Assembly (NCBI GenBank): GCA_027489295.1 | Contig: JAIYAA010000329.1 | Location: 1 to 14,371, forward strand | Direction: 5' to 3' | DNA from: Sphingomonadales bacterium | GTDB taxonomy: Bacteria > Pseudomonadota > Alphaproteobacteria > Sphingomonadales > Sphingomonadaceae | Length of the DNA stretch: 14,371 bases | Part shown: positions 1 to 7,905 of the stretch, in pieces | How the letters are laid out: each line of letters begins with the position of its first letter | Numbering within the stretch: the stretch's first letter is position 1 | Translations under genes and position numbers: made by a program | The notes under the pieces: generated by a model | The model's input: the letters and a program-made list of their open reading frames with translations, nothing else | Database searches by the model: none | Told to the model about the DNA's origin: nothing

Positions 1-663
1 CACGAAAATGCCTGCGTCGCGGTCAGCAAGGACATGCCGCTCGATCGCGCGGCACTGCTCGGCTGCGCGGTGATCACCGGGGCCGGCGCGATCTTCAACG
101 ACAGCCGCGTGCGCCCGGGAGAGAGCGTCGCGGTGATCGGCGCAGGCGGGATCGGGCTTGCCGCGATCAACGCGGCGAAGATCGCCGGCGCCGGTCAGAT
201 CATCGCGCTGGATCCGGTGGCCGAGAAGCGTGCCCTCGCGCAGAAAATGGGGGCCACCCACGCGTTCGATCCGGGTGCGGACGGCATCGTCAAGCAGCTG
301 CTCGGCCTCACAGGCGGCGGCGTGCACTATGCCATCGAAGCGGTCGGGCGACCCGCCACCGCCGAACTCTCCTGGCAGATCCTGCGTCGGGGCGGTACCG
401 CGACGATCCTTGGCATGATCGCGCCGGGCCAGAGCGTCAGCTTGCCCGGTCCCAGCTTCCTGACCGGCAAGAAGATCCAGGGGTCGCTACTCGGCAGCAC
501 CCGCTTTCCCATCGACATGCCGCGGCTGGTCCAGCTGTATCTCGACGGCGTGCTCGATCTCGATACCATGGTCGCCGAACGGATCCGCCTGCCGCAGGTG
601 AACGACGCGCTGGAGAAGCTCCGTCAGGGCACGAGCGTCCGCTCGGTGATCGAGTTCGCATGA
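1..663 (+). CDS. Zinc-type alcohol dehydrogenase, C-terminal part (5' end outside window)
   Basis: This is the last 220 residues of a medium-chain, zinc-type alcohol dehydrogenase that would oxidise an alcohol (or reduce an aldehyde) with NAD(H) in the cytoplasm. The frame is open from base 1, so the N-terminal catalytic zinc domain lies outside the window. Visible in the partial protein are a GCAVITG segment (residues 21-27) typical of the class III/aryl-alcohol branch, the Rossmann glycine motif GAGGIG (47-52), and an aspartate at the end of the second strand (residue 71, in IALDP) that normally favours NAD over NADP. The stop overlaps the next start as ATGA, so it is translationally coupled to the phosphotransferase. 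The substrate cannot be read from the sequence. The neighbours suggest catabolism of hydroxylated or carbonyl compounds as CoA esters. Confidence 0.85.
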   Translation, partial: HENACVAVSKDMPLDRAALLGCAVITGAGAIFNDSRVRPGESVAVIGAGGIGLAAINAAKIAGAGQIIALDPVAEKRALAQKMGATHAFDPGADGIVKQLLGLTGGGVHYAIEAVGRPATAELSWQILRRGGTATILGMIAPGQSVSLPGPSFLTGKKIQGSLLGSTRFPIDMPRLVQLYLDGVLDLDTMVAERIRLPQVNDALEKLRQGTSVRSVIEFA

Positions 664-1676
664 GCGACCTCGATGAAACCCGGCTGGCGGCCTGGGCCGG
701 CGCGCATGTTCCCGGTTTCGCCGGGCCCGTCACCGTCACCAAGTTTCCAGGCGGACAGAGCAACCCGACTTATCGTATTGAAAGTACGTCCGGTGCCTAT
801 GTACTTCGCCGCAAGCCCTTCGGCACGATCCTCCCGTCCGCGCACGCCGTGGAGCGCGAGTATAGGCTGATCGCGGCGCTCCATCCGGCGGGCTTTCCGG
901 TCGCGCGACCCTATGCCTTGTGCGAGGACCGGCAGGTGATCGGCGCGCCTTTCTACCTGATGGAGATGGTCGAGGGGCGCACGCTCTGGGATGGATCGCT
1001 GCCCGGCATGACGCCGGCGGAGCGGACGGCGACCTACGATGCGATCGTCGACACGCTCGCGGCACTGCACCAGATCGATCCGGTCACGGTGGGGCTGGCC
1101 GATTACGGTAAGCCCGGCAATTACTTCGCCCGCCAGGTCGAGCGCTGGACCCGCCAGTATCGCGCGAGCCAGACCGACGAGCTGCCCGAGGTCGACGCGC
1201 TGATCGACTTCCTGCCGCGCACCGTGCCGCCGCAGACGCGTACCAGCATCGTGCATGGCGACTATCGCATCGACAACATGATCTTCGCCGCCGACCGGCC
1301 CGAGGTGCTGGCGGTGCTCGATTGGGAATTGTCGACGCTCGGCGATCCGCTGGCGGACTTCTCCTATTTCCTGATGAACTGGGTGACCGAGCCCGAGGGG
1401 CGCTCCGGCGTGAAGGGGTTGGCGGGCCCCGAGACGGGCATACCGACGATCGAGGCGATGGTCGCGCGCTATTGTGCCGCCACCGGCGGTGACGGGGTGC
1501 CCGATCTCGACTGGTACTTCGCCTACAACCTGTTCCGGCTCACCGGCATCGTGCAGGGCATCAAGAAGCGGATGATCGACGGCAATGCCTCGAGCGCGCA
1601 GGCGGCCAAGACGGTCGAGCGGCTGCCGGGCCTTGCAGCCGACGCTTGGCATTTCGCGCAAAGGTCAGGGGCATGA
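660..1676 (+). CDS. Phosphotransferase family protein (APH fold, ACAD10/11 N-terminal-like)
   Basis: A 338-residue cytoplasmic kinase-fold protein of the aminoglycoside phosphotransferase (APH) superfamily, close to the kinase domain at the N-terminus of ACAD10/ACAD11. The catalytic loop HGDYRIDN is at residues 199-206 (Asp201 as base, Asn206 for metal). The metal-binding aspartate is Asp221 in VLDWE, followed by the [10 protein letters not shown] segment typical of this subfamily. In the known family, ACAD10/11 and the bacterial LvaA protein phosphorylate hydroxyacyl-CoA intermediates before dehydration, so antibiotic resistance is not the likely role. The start overlaps the dehydrogenase stop (ATGA, 660-663) and the stop overlaps the next start (ATGA, 1673-1676), indicating one mRNA and coupled translation. 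A role in hydroxy-acid or hydroxyacyl-CoA catabolism is inferred. The substrate is unknown. Confidence 0.87.
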   Translation: MSDLDETRLAAWAGAHVPGFAGPVTVTKFPGGQSNPTYRIESTSGAYVLRRKPFGTILPSAHAVEREYRLIAALHPAGFPVARPYALCEDRQVIGAPFYLMEMVEGRTLWDGSLPGMTPAERTATYDAIVDTLAALHQIDPVTVGLADYGKPGNYFARQVERWTRQYRASQTDELPEVDALIDFLPRTVPPQTRTSIVHGDYRIDNMIFAADRPEVLAVLDWELSTLGDPLADFSYFLMNWVTEPEGRSGVKGLAGPETGIPTIEAMVARYCAATGGDGVPDLDWYFAYNLFRLTGIVQGIKKRMIDGNASSAQAAKTVERLPGLAADAWHFAQRSGA

Positions 1677-2458
1677 ACTTTACGGGCAAGGTAGCCGTGG
1701 TGACCGGAGCTGCTTCCGGTATCGGCCGGGCGACGGTGCGCGCGTTCGCGGAGGCCGGCGCGCAGGTCGTCGCGGCGGACCGATCGGCGGGGGTGCAGGA
1801 AACCGTCGCCGGCCTGCCGCACGCCCTCGCGGTGGAGATGGACGCAGGGGACGAAGGCGATGTCGGGCGGCTGGTGGAGGCCGCCTGTACGCGCTTCGGC
1901 GGCATCGACATCTTTTACGCCAATGCCGGGATCTCTGGCGGAACCGCAGGAATTTTCGATGCGGACATAGCGCTTTGGGCCGAGGTGTTGCGTGTGAATC
2001 TCATCGGCCCCGCGCTCGCGATCAAACATGCTGCACCGCGGATCGTGGCGCGCGGCGGCGGGGCGATCCTGTGTACTGCCAGCGTCGCAGGGCTACGCTC
2101 GGGGGCAGGGGGGACGCCCTATTCCGCCTCCAAGGCAGGCGTGATCAATCTGGTGCAGACCGCGGCGCAGCAGCTCGCCACGTCGGGCGTGCGGGTCAAC
2201 GCGATCTGCCCGGGCTTGATCGAGACCGGCATGACCCAGCGCGCCTTCGACCATGCCCGCGAGCGCGGCAAGGAGGACAAGCTCGGCCAGCTCAACCCGC
2301 TCCGTCGCGCCGGGCGCCCGGAAGAGATCGCGGCGGTCGCGCTGTTCCTTGCCTCGGATGCCGCAAGCTACGTCAATGGCCAGGCGATCGCGGTGGATGG
2401 CGGGCTTTCCTCCAGCCACCCGGTGACGCGCCAGGAATTCGGGCGCGCGGCCTTCTGA
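1673..2458 (+). CDS. SDR-family NAD(P)-dependent oxidoreductase
   Basis: A 261-residue classical short-chain dehydrogenase/reductase. The cofactor motif TGAASGIG is at residues 11-18, NAG at 84-86, and the catalytic set is Ser137, Tyr150 and Lys154 in the YSASK motif (150-154). The C-terminal [11 protein letters not shown] segment (234-244) is typical of the FabG-like group. Asp36 (AADRS) at the end of the second strand suggests NAD preference. I chose the ATG at 1673 because it overlaps the previous stop as ATGA, has AAGG and AGGGG upstream (1661-1671), and begins one short strand before the glycine motif. An in-frame ATG at 1646 would add nine residues inside the previous gene. It is the third member of the coupled cluster and probably oxidises a hydroxyl group on the same pathway intermediate series. 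The exact substrate is not recognisable. Confidence 0.88.
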   Translation: MNFTGKVAVVTGAASGIGRATVRAFAEAGAQVVAADRSAGVQETVAGLPHALAVEMDAGDEGDVGRLVEAACTRFGGIDIFYANAGISGGTAGIFDADIALWAEVLRVNLIGPALAIKHAAPRIVARGGGAILCTASVAGLRSGAGGTPYSASKAGVINLVQTAAQQLATSGVRVNAICPGLIETGMTQRAFDHARERGKEDKLGQLNPLRRAGRPEEIAAVALFLASDAASYVNGQAIAVDGGLSSSHPVTRQEFGRAAF

Positions 2459-2514
2459 CCAATCCGCTTCGCGCGGCGCTTCGGACTTGTCTTGTCGATT
2501 GCGGACGGGCAGGG

Positions 2515-2528
2515 TGGTAGCGCTAACG
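2515..2528. promoter_or_regulatory. LacI-family-type operator upstream of the GH39 gene
   Basis: TGGTAGCGCTAACG is an imperfect 14-base palindrome with the AGCGCT core that marks many LacI/GalR-family operators. Five of seven base pairs across the axis match, and a sixth is a G-T mismatch. It lies 21 bases before the ATG of the glycosidase, in the only gap upstream of it, a position suited to repression released by sugar. No convincing promoter hexamers were found beside it (TTGTCG at 2492 has only a poor -10 partner), and no regulator gene is in the window. Confidence 0.55.
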
Positions 2529-2549
2529 GAAATGGGATCGGGAGAGGTT

Positions 2550-4103
2550 ATGCGTAGGACAATCGCGGCGTTCGCCATGGCAGGCGCACTGCTCGGCGCG
2601 ATGTCGGCGCAGGCGCAGCAGCGCACGATCCGGATCGACGCCGGCAAGCCGCAAGGCCCGGTCGATCGCTTCTTCGATCTGTCGATCGGCTCGGATTTCC
2701 CCGGCACGCTCGCGCGACCCGACAGCCAGGCGCAGCTCGCCACCGCCGTGCCGGAGCTCGGCTTCCGCTACATTCGCTTCCACGCCGTCTTCCACGACGT
2801 GCTGAAGACAGTGCAGCGGAAGGGCGACGCCATCGTCTACGACTGGTCCGGTATCGACGCGCTGTACGACGATCTGCTTGCGAAGAAGATCAAGCCGTTC
2901 GTCGAACTCGGCTTCACGCCCGAGGCGCTGAAGACCTCGGACAACAGCATCTTCTACTGGAAGGGCAACACCTCGCATCCGAAGCTGGACGGCTGGCGCG
3001 ACCTGATCGACGCGTTCAGCCGTCATCTGATCCAGCGCTATGGCGCGAAGGAAGTGCACAGCTGGTATTTCGAGGTCTGGAACGAACCCAATCTCGACGG
3101 CTTCTGGGAAAAGGCCGACCAGAATGCCTATTTCGAGCTGTACGATGTCACCGCGCGGACGCTGAAGGCGGTAGATCCGGCCCTGCGCGTCGGCGGACCG
3201 TCGACGGCGGGGGCGGCCTGGGTGCCGGAATTCCTCGCGCATGTTGCCGCGAGCAAGGCGCCGGTCGATTTCGTCACCACGCACACCTACGGTGTCGACG
3301 GCGGCTTCCTCGACGAGAAGGGCGAGCAGGACACCAAGTTGTCGCCGAGCAAGGATGCGATCATCGGCGACGTGCTGAAGGTCCGCAAGGAAATCGCCGC
3401 CTCGGCCTTCCCGACGCTGCCGCTCTACTTCACCGAGTGGAGCACAAGCTACACCCCGCGCGATGCGGTGCACGACAGCTATGTCAGCGCACCCTATATC
3501 CTCACCAAGCTCAAGGGCGTGGCCGGCGCGGTGCAGGGCATGAGCTACTGGACCTACACCGATCTGTTCGAGGAACCGGGCCCGCCGCCCACGCCGTTTC
3601 ACGGCGGCTTCGGCCTGATGAACCGCGAAGGTATCCGCAAGCCTGCCTGGTTTGCCTACAAATATCTGAACGCGATGCGCGGGCAGGCGCTCGCCACCGG
3701 CGACGGCTACAGTCTTGCCGCGAAGGACGGTGGCCAGATCGCCGTGCTGGTGTGGGACTGGCACCAGCCCGAGCAGAAGGTCAGCAACCGCCCCTTCTAC
3801 ACCCGGATCGTTCCCGCCAAGGCCGAGGCGCCTGCCGAGCTGGCGGTATCGGGCCTCAAGCCCGGCCGGTACCGGCTGCGCGTGCAGCGCACCGGCTACC
3901 GGCACAATGACGCCTATTCGGCCTATATCGAGATGGGGATGCCCAAGGCGCTCACCCCCGCACAGCTCGCCCAGCTGCAGAATGCGACCCGCGATGTCCC
4001 GCAGGACGAAACCGTAACGGTCGGTCGCATCGGTCGCCTGACCTATCGCCTGCCGCTCGACACCAACGACATCGCGCTGGTGACGATTTCGCCGGCGCGT
4101 TGA
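2550..4103 (+). CDS. Secreted/periplasmic glycoside hydrolase family 39 (beta-xylosidase-like)
   Basis: A 517-residue clan GH-A glycosidase, best placed in family 39 (beta-xylosidases and relatives), which release sugars from xylo-oligosaccharides with retention. The acid/base glutamate is Glu179 in WNEPN (177-181), about 117 residues before the likely nucleophile Glu296 in YFTEWS (293-298), the family spacing. A Sec signal peptide is clear: MRR, a hydrophobic stretch to about residue 18, and cleavage after AQA near residue 22, so the enzyme is exported. The C-terminal portion after about residue 380 looks like the beta-sandwich found in this family. I chose ATG 2550 because GGAGAGG (2541-2547) sits just upstream and the signal peptide starts there; the in-frame start at 2487 would bury it. 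A LacI-type operator precedes the gene and manD follows, which suggests glucuronoxylan use. The family is firm; the exact substrate is inferred. Confidence 0.88.
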   Translation: MRRTIAAFAMAGALLGAMSAQAQQRTIRIDAGKPQGPVDRFFDLSIGSDFPGTLARPDSQAQLATAVPELGFRYIRFHAVFHDVLKTVQRKGDAIVYDWSGIDALYDDLLAKKIKPFVELGFTPEALKTSDNSIFYWKGNTSHPKLDGWRDLIDAFSRHLIQRYGAKEVHSWYFEVWNEPNLDGFWEKADQNAYFELYDVTARTLKAVDPALRVGGPSTAGAAWVPEFLAHVAASKAPVDFVTTHTYGVDGGFLDEKGEQDTKLSPSKDAIIGDVLKVRKEIAASAFPTLPLYFTEWSTSYTPRDAVHDSYVSAPYILTKLKGVAGAVQGMSYWTYTDLFEEPGPPPTPFHGGFGLMNREGIRKPAWFAYKYLNAMRGQALATGDGYSLAAKDGGQIAVLVWDWHQPEQKVSNRPFYTRIVPAKAEAPAELAVSGLKPGRYRLRVQRTGYRHNDAYSAYIEMGMPKALTPAQLAQLQNATRDVPQDETVTVGRIGRLTYRLPLDTNDIALVTISPAR

Positions 4104-4138
4104 GGAAAGCTTAGGCCGGGCGCGTTAGGGTGCGCACA

Positions 4139-4157
4139 ATATTTGTCTGGCCAATAT
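4139..4157. promoter_or_regulatory. Candidate GntR/FadR-type operator 1 upstream of manD
   Basis: An inverted repeat centred on T4148, with arms ATATTTGTC and GGCCAATAT; seven of nine pairs match. Read on the minus strand it contains ATTGGCCAGACAAAT, which resembles the TTGGTCNGACCAA style of FadR-subfamily GntR repressors. It lies nine bases upstream of a TTGACA hexamer (4166-4171). This is pattern recognition only, and no regulator is encoded nearby. Confidence 0.4.
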
Positions 4158-4165
4158 CGCTCCAC

Positions 4166-4171
4166 TTGACA
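4166..4171 (+). promoter_or_regulatory. manD: TTGACA, candidate -35 element of manD
   Basis: A perfect TTGACA lies 57 bases before the manD start. No good -10 hexamer stands at 16-18 bases (the region is GC-rich), so the promoter assignment is tentative. The two candidate GntR-type boxes flank it, which is the main reason to take it seriously. Confidence 0.35.
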
Positions 4172-4182
4172 GGGAAAGCGGG

Positions 4183-4197
4183 ATTGGTCAGGCCGGT
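4183..4197. promoter_or_regulatory. Candidate GntR/FadR-type operator 2 upstream of manD
   Basis: ATTGGTCAGGCCGGT matches box 1 read in the opposite orientation as ATTGGYCAGRC. Its axis at 4190 is 42 bases from that of box 1, close to four helical turns. Its own symmetry is weak (four of seven pairs plus G-T mismatches). It would cover the -10 region of the candidate promoter, a typical repressor position. Confidence 0.35.
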
Positions 4198-4227
4198 TGC
4201 AACGCTCAGCCTAGCAGGGGTAGCTCC

Positions 4228-5436
4228 ATGAAGATCGTTTCGGCCAAGGTTATCGTAACCTGCCCCGGCCGCAATTTCGTGACACTGAAAATCCACACCG
4301 ATCAGGGTGTGTATGGAATCGGCGACGGCACGCTGAATGGCCGCGAACTCTCCGTCGTGTCGTATCTCGAAGACCATGTCATTCCCTGCCTGATCGGCAT
4401 GGACCCGCGCCGGATCGAGGACATCTGGCAGTATCTCTATCGCGGGGCCTATTGGCGCCGTGGCCCGGTGACGATGCGCGCGATCGCCGCGGTCGACATG
4501 GCGCTGTGGGACATCAAGGGCAAGATGGCCGGCATGCCGGTCTACCAGCTGCTCGGCGGTCGCAGCCGCGACGGCGTGATGGTCTACGGTCATGCCAATG
4601 GTGCCGACATCGAGCAGACCGTGGATGCGGTCGGCCAGTATATCGACCTGGGCTACAAGGCGATCCGCGCCCAGACCGGCGTGCCTGGCATCAAGGATGC
4701 CTACGGCGTCGGCCGCGGCACGATGTATTACGAGCCCGCCGATGCGGCGCTGCCCTCGGTCACCGGCTGGGACACGCGCAAGGCGCTGAACTATGTCCCG
4801 AAGCTGTTCGACAAGCTGCGCACCACCTATGGCTTCGATCACCACCTGCTGCATGACGGCCATCACCGCTACACGCCGCAGGAAGCCGCGAACCTGGGCA
4901 AGATGCTCGAGCCCTACCAGCTGTTCTGGCTGGAGGACGTGACCCCGGCCGAGAACCAGGAAGCGTTCAAGCTGATCCGCCAGCACACCGTCACCCCGCT
5001 GGCGGTGGGTGAGATCTTCAACACGATCTGGGACGCCAAGGACCTGATCCAGAACCAGCTGATCGACTATCTGCGCGCGACCGTGGTCGGCGCCGGCGGC
5101 CTGACGCATCTGCGCCGCCTGGCCGATCTCGCCAGCCTCTACCAGATCCGCACCGGCTGCCATGGTGCGACCGACCTGTCGCCGGTGACGATGGGCTGCG
5201 CGCTGCACTTCGACACCTGGGTCCCGAACTTCGGCATCCAGGAATATATGCGCCACTCCGAAGAGACCGATGCGGTGTTCCCGCACGACTATCACTTCGA
5301 CAAGGGCTATCTGTTCTGCGGCGAGGCGCCGGGCCACGGCGTCGATATCGACGAGGCGCTGGCGGCGAAATATCCGTACAAGCCGGCCTATCTGCCGGTC
5401 GCTCGCCTTGAGGACGGGACGATGTGGAACTGGTGA
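4228..5436 (+). CDS. manD: D-mannonate dehydratase, enolase superfamily (ManD)
   Basis: A 402-residue enolase-superfamily enzyme that dehydrates D-mannonate to 2-keto-3-deoxy-D-gluconate, a step of D-glucuronate breakdown in the cytoplasm. Length and numbering match the characterised Novosphingobium aromaticivorans ManD. The Mg ligands are Asp210, Glu236 and Glu262. The catalytic residues are His212 and the Tyr159-Arg147 pair, with Glu339 and the C-terminal Trp402 also present. The N-terminal capping domain spans about residues 1-110 and the barrel about 115-380. The ATG at 4228 has a modest GGGG (4216-4219) upstream and is preceded by candidate GntR-type boxes. It lies downstream of a secreted GH39 enzyme, consistent with glucuronoxylan catabolism, and ends before a strong terminator. 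Low-activity ManD paralogues that also act on D-gluconate exist, so physiological rate and substrate cannot be settled from sequence. The catalytic set argues for a mannonate-active member. Confidence 0.94.
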   Translation: MKIVSAKVIVTCPGRNFVTLKIHTDQGVYGIGDGTLNGRELSVVSYLEDHVIPCLIGMDPRRIEDIWQYLYRGAYWRRGPVTMRAIAAVDMALWDIKGKMAGMPVYQLLGGRSRDGVMVYGHANGADIEQTVDAVGQYIDLGYKAIRAQTGVPGIKDAYGVGRGTMYYEPADAALPSVTGWDTRKALNYVPKLFDKLRTTYGFDHHLLHDGHHRYTPQEAANLGKMLEPYQLFWLEDVTPAENQEAFKLIRQHTVTPLAVGEIFNTIWDAKDLIQNQLIDYLRATVVGAGGLTHLRRLADLASLYQIRTGCHGATDLSPVTMGCALHFDTWVPNFGIQEYMRHSEETDAVFPHDYHFDKGYLFCGEAPGHGVDIDEALAAKYPYKPAYLPVARLEDGTMWNW

Positions 5437-5482
5437 TCGGAGCCGGGGCGGCCCCGCCGCCGCCCTGCTGACCGGCACAAGA

Positions 5483-5516
5483 AAAAGGCGGCCATGGAAT
5501 GCCATGGCCGCCTTTT
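5483..5516. terminator. Bidirectional intrinsic terminator between manD and the methyltransferase
   Basis: A perfect 15-base-pair stem (5483-5497 with 5502-5516) closes a four-base AATG loop. The arms start with AAAA and end with TTTT, so a U-tract follows the GC-rich stem on both strands. The stem carries CCATGG in each arm. It lies between convergent manD (+) and the methyltransferase (-), exactly where a shared terminator is expected. Confidence 0.92.
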
Positions 5517-5536
5517 CTCATGCGCGGTGGGAAGGG

Positions 5537-6160
5537 TCAGTCCTTCCAGGCCCACCAGAGCTGGGCCGGCGGGATGTTCCACCATTCCATCTCGTGCTCG
5601 ATATTGTCCCAGTGCGGCGTCAGGAAGTTCCGGACGTTGGGATTGTACTGGTAGACCAGGAACGCGCCGCCCGGCCGCAGGATCTCGCGCGTCGCCTTCG
5701 CGATCGCGTCGCCGATGCCATCCGGCAGCGTCGAGAAGGGCAGGCCCGAGGCGATATAGTCGGCATGCGAAAAGCCGTTGTCGTGCACGATCTTCTGCAC
5801 GTCGGCCGCCGAGCCGAGCACGGCGACGAAGCGCGGATCATCGATGGTCTGGCGCAGATAGCGGATGAAATCGGGATTGGTATCGATCACGATCAGCTTG
5901 CCGTCCGGGCTCAGGCGATCGAGAATCGGTCGGCTGAAGGTGCCCACGCCCGGTCCGTATTCGACGAACAGCTTCGTATTCGCCCAGTCGACCTTGCTCA
6001 GCATCCGGCGAATCAGCCGGCCTGACGACTGCGCGACCGCACCCACCATCACCGGGCGCTTCACGAACTGCTGCAGGAAGAACATCGTCGGCGAGGGCAC
6101 ACCGGCGGGGCGGCTGCGGCGGGTGCTGCGGCGCTTGGCGGTGGCGGTCGAAGGGGGCAT
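5537..6160 (-). CDS. Class I SAM-dependent methyltransferase, phospholipid N-methyltransferase (PmtA-like)
   Basis: A 207-residue methyltransferase that resembles the Rhodobacter-type PmtA group, which methylates phosphatidylethanolamine stepwise toward phosphatidylcholine at the inner membrane face. Seen in the sequence are motif I, EYGPGVGTFS (67-76), the strand-2 acidic region VIDTNPDF (91-98), the ASGLPFS segment (137-143) characteristic of the phospholipid methyltransferase family, and a basic N-terminus (KRRSTRRSR, residues 9-17) that could bind anionic membrane. The start at 6160 is chosen because TAAGGA stands six bases upstream on the minus strand; an ATG at 6196 and a TTG at 6217 are in frame but lack this signal. 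It is divergent from psd-pssA, whose product is its expected substrate, which strengthens the call. Related proteins include rRNA adenine dimethyltransferase-like enzymes, but length and motifs fit PmtA better. Confidence 0.8.
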   Translation of the reverse strand: MPPSTATAKRRSTRRSRPAGVPSPTMFFLQQFVKRPVMVGAVAQSSGRLIRRMLSKVDWANTKLFVEYGPGVGTFSRPILDRLSPDGKLIVIDTNPDFIRYLRQTIDDPRFVAVLGSAADVQKIVHDNGFSHADYIASGLPFSTLPDGIGDAIAKATREILRPGGAFLVYQYNPNVRNFLTPHWDNIEHEMEWWNIPPAQLWWAWKD

Positions 6161-6355
6161 GGGCTTCCTTACGAAAATATTACGCTTCAGGGACATCGCC
6201 TGCGCAAATTCCGCCAAACATGCAAGCGATGGTGGCGGAAATCAGTCCCGAACCTGGCCAGGCGACAACGCTGGAAGCGGGCATTGTGGCCCCGCATTTT
6301 AACGGATCGCACGATACTCTAGGAAAACTGCGGTCGGGCGGCTACACCTGTGTGC

Positions 6356-7084
6356 ATGACATCGCTCGATAAGCCCCCGGTCGGCACCTCGACGGTGAAG
6401 TGGCGTTTCCCCGATATCCACCCCGAAGGCCGCAAATATGTGCTGATCGCCGCCGCGATCGCGCTTGCCAGCCTCTGGGTGTGGGACGTCCTCACCTGGC
6501 CGCTTCTGTTCCTGACGCTCGGCGTCGCCGCCTTTTTCCGCGATCCGGTCCGCGTGACGCCGGTGGAGGACGGGGTGCTCGTCGCCCCCGCCGATGGCCT
6601 GGTCACCATGATCCAGCGTGTGCCGCTGCCGCCCGAACTGGCCGGCCCGCACGCGCTCGGCACCGAGCCGATGGTCCGCGTGTCGATCTTCATGAGCGTG
6701 TTCGACGTGCACGTGAACCGTACGCCGATCACCGGGACGATCCGCCACGTCATCTATATCTCGGGCAAGTTCCTCAACGCCGATCTCGACAAGGCGAGCG
6801 ACGAGAATGAACGCCAGCACATGGTGGTCGAGGATCGCGACGGCCTGCGCATCGGCTTCACGCAGATTGCCGGCCTGGTCGCGCGCCGCATCGTCGCCTT
6901 CGTCAAGCCCGGCGACATGGTCGTCGCCGGCCAGCGCATCGGCCTCATCCGCTTCGGCAGCCGCGTCGACGTATTCCTCCCCGAGGAATATGGCGCGCAG
7001 GTGATCCTGGGCCAGCGCACCACCGCCGGCGAGACGATCATCGCCCGCCGCAACATCCCGAACGCCACCGGGGTGGCGCAATGA
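6356..7084 (+). CDS. psd: Phosphatidylserine decarboxylase proenzyme, short type
   Basis: A 242-residue proenzyme that decarboxylates phosphatidylserine to phosphatidylethanolamine. It is the short (PSD-A) type, much shorter than the roughly 320-residue E. coli enzyme. The self-cleavage site is Gly201-Ser202 in RFGSRVDVF, where the serine becomes the pyruvoyl group of the alpha chain. FRDP (61-64), APADG (77-81, with Asp80 of the maturation triad) and FDVHVNR (116-122, with His119) are all present. A hydrophobic segment of about residues 28-60 should anchor it to the inner membrane. The ATG at 6356 has no good ribosome-binding site; an in-frame TAG at 6320 and a GTG at 6350 are the only limits upstream, so the start is within two codons of right unless a non-canonical codon is used. 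The stop overlaps the pssA start as ATGA. Confidence 0.95.
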   Translation: MTSLDKPPVGTSTVKWRFPDIHPEGRKYVLIAAAIALASLWVWDVLTWPLLFLTLGVAAFFRDPVRVTPVEDGVLVAPADGLVTMIQRVPLPPELAGPHALGTEPMVRVSIFMSVFDVHVNRTPITGTIRHVIYISGKFLNADLDKASDENERQHMVVEDRDGLRIGFTQIAGLVARRIVAFVKPGDMVVAGQRIGLIRFGSRVDVFLPEEYGAQVILGQRTTAGETIIARRNIPNATGVAQ

Positions 7085-7905
7085 GCGATCGTCGCCCGCG
7101 CATCCCGCGCGGGTTGGGGCGCAGGCCGGCCATGCCGCGCGGCATTCCGCTGCGCGCCGTGTTGCCGAACGCAGTCACCGCGCTTGCGCTCTGTTCCGGT
7201 CTCACCGGCATCCGTTTCGCGATTCTCGGCAATTGGGAAGCCGCCGTGCTGATGGTGCTCGCAGCAGCGGTGCTCGACGGCATCGACGGCCGCATCGCGC
7301 GGCTGGTGCGTGCCGAGAGCCGCTTCGGCGCGGAGCTGGACAGCCTGTCCGATGCCATCTCGTTCGGCGTCGCGCCCGCGCTGATCCTCTATCTCTGGTC
7401 GCTCCAGGCGCTTGGCCGCTTCGGCTGGCTGGTCGCGCTGCTCCACGCGCTGTTCTGCGCGCTGCGGCTCGCGCGCTTCAACGCGCAGATCGACCTGGCA
7501 GAGCAACCGCACAAGTCGGCAGGCTTCCTCACCGGTGTCCCGGCACCTGCCGGGGCAGCACTCGCGCTGACGCCGGTGTATCTGTGGCTGTGGACGGGAG
7601 AACCGCTCACGCGGGCGCCGATCGGGATTGCCATCTGGACCGCATTGATCGCGATCCTGATGGTCTCCAGCGTCGCCACCTTCGGACCGAAGATCCGGCT
7701 CCGCCAGAATGTCCGCTTCGAGGCGATCGCCGTGCTCGTGGCACTTGCGGCGGCCCTGGTATCGGCCCCCTGGACGACGCTGGCGATCGTGGCGATCGCC
7801 TATCTCGTCAGCATCCCGTTCAGCATGCGCTCGTATCGCCGTATCAGGCGACTGCGAGATGCGGACGGGGGCGCGGCATCCGTGCAGGAACCGATCGCAC
7901 GCTGA
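7081..7905 (+). CDS. pssA: CDP-diacylglycerol-serine O-phosphatidyltransferase
   Basis: A 274-residue polytopic membrane enzyme that joins serine to CDP-diacylglycerol, releasing CMP and phosphatidylserine, the substrate of Psd just upstream. The CDP-alcohol phosphatidyltransferase signature is complete: Asp69-Gly70, Ala73-Arg74, Gly83, Asp87 and Asp91, with spacing DG-x2-AR-x8-G-x3-D-x3-D. Several hydrophobic helices follow between about residues 95 and 265, and the N-terminus is strongly basic (residues 4-25). This is the type II, membrane-integral form and not the phospholipase D-like E. coli form. It overlaps the psd stop by four bases (ATGA), so the two are co-translated. Its last 62 bases overlap the 3' end of a small gene on the minus strand, an unusual tail-to-tail overlap. 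Confidence 0.95.
   Translation: MSDRRPRIPRGLGRRPAMPRGIPLRAVLPNAVTALALCSGLTGIRFAILGNWEAAVLMVLAAAVLDGIDGRIARLVRAESRFGAELDSLSDAISFGVAPALILYLWSLQALGRFGWLVALLHALFCALRLARFNAQIDLAEQPHKSAGFLTGVPAPAGAALALTPVYLWLWTGEPLTRAPIGIAIWTALIAILMVSSVATFGPKIRLRQNVRFEAIAVLVALAAALVSAPWTTLAIVAIAYLVSIPFSMRSYRRIRRLRDADGGAASVQEPIAR

Noticed and set aside
624..1661. A 345-codon open frame on the minus strand opposite the phosphotransferase
   Set aside because: Antisense composition artefact; the plus-strand kinase motifs are complete and coupled to both neighbours.
660..1676. Aminoglycoside resistance gene
   Set aside because: The protein has the APH fold, but its subfamily motifs and neighbouring dehydrogenases fit the ACAD10/11 metabolic group.
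2523..3905. A 460-codon open frame on the minus strand opposite the GH39 gene
   Set aside because: Same composition artefact; the plus-strand gene has a signal peptide, ribosome-binding site and catalytic motifs.
4111..5505. A 464-codon open frame on the minus strand opposite manD
   Set aside because: It mirrors a gene whose active site is intact, runs through the terminator, and has Arg/His/Ala-rich composition typical of antisense frames.
6161..6217. Longer starts for the methyltransferase (ATG 6196 or TTG 6217)
   Set aside because: Neither has a ribosome-binding site, whereas ATG 6160 has TAAGGA at the right distance and gives the family length.
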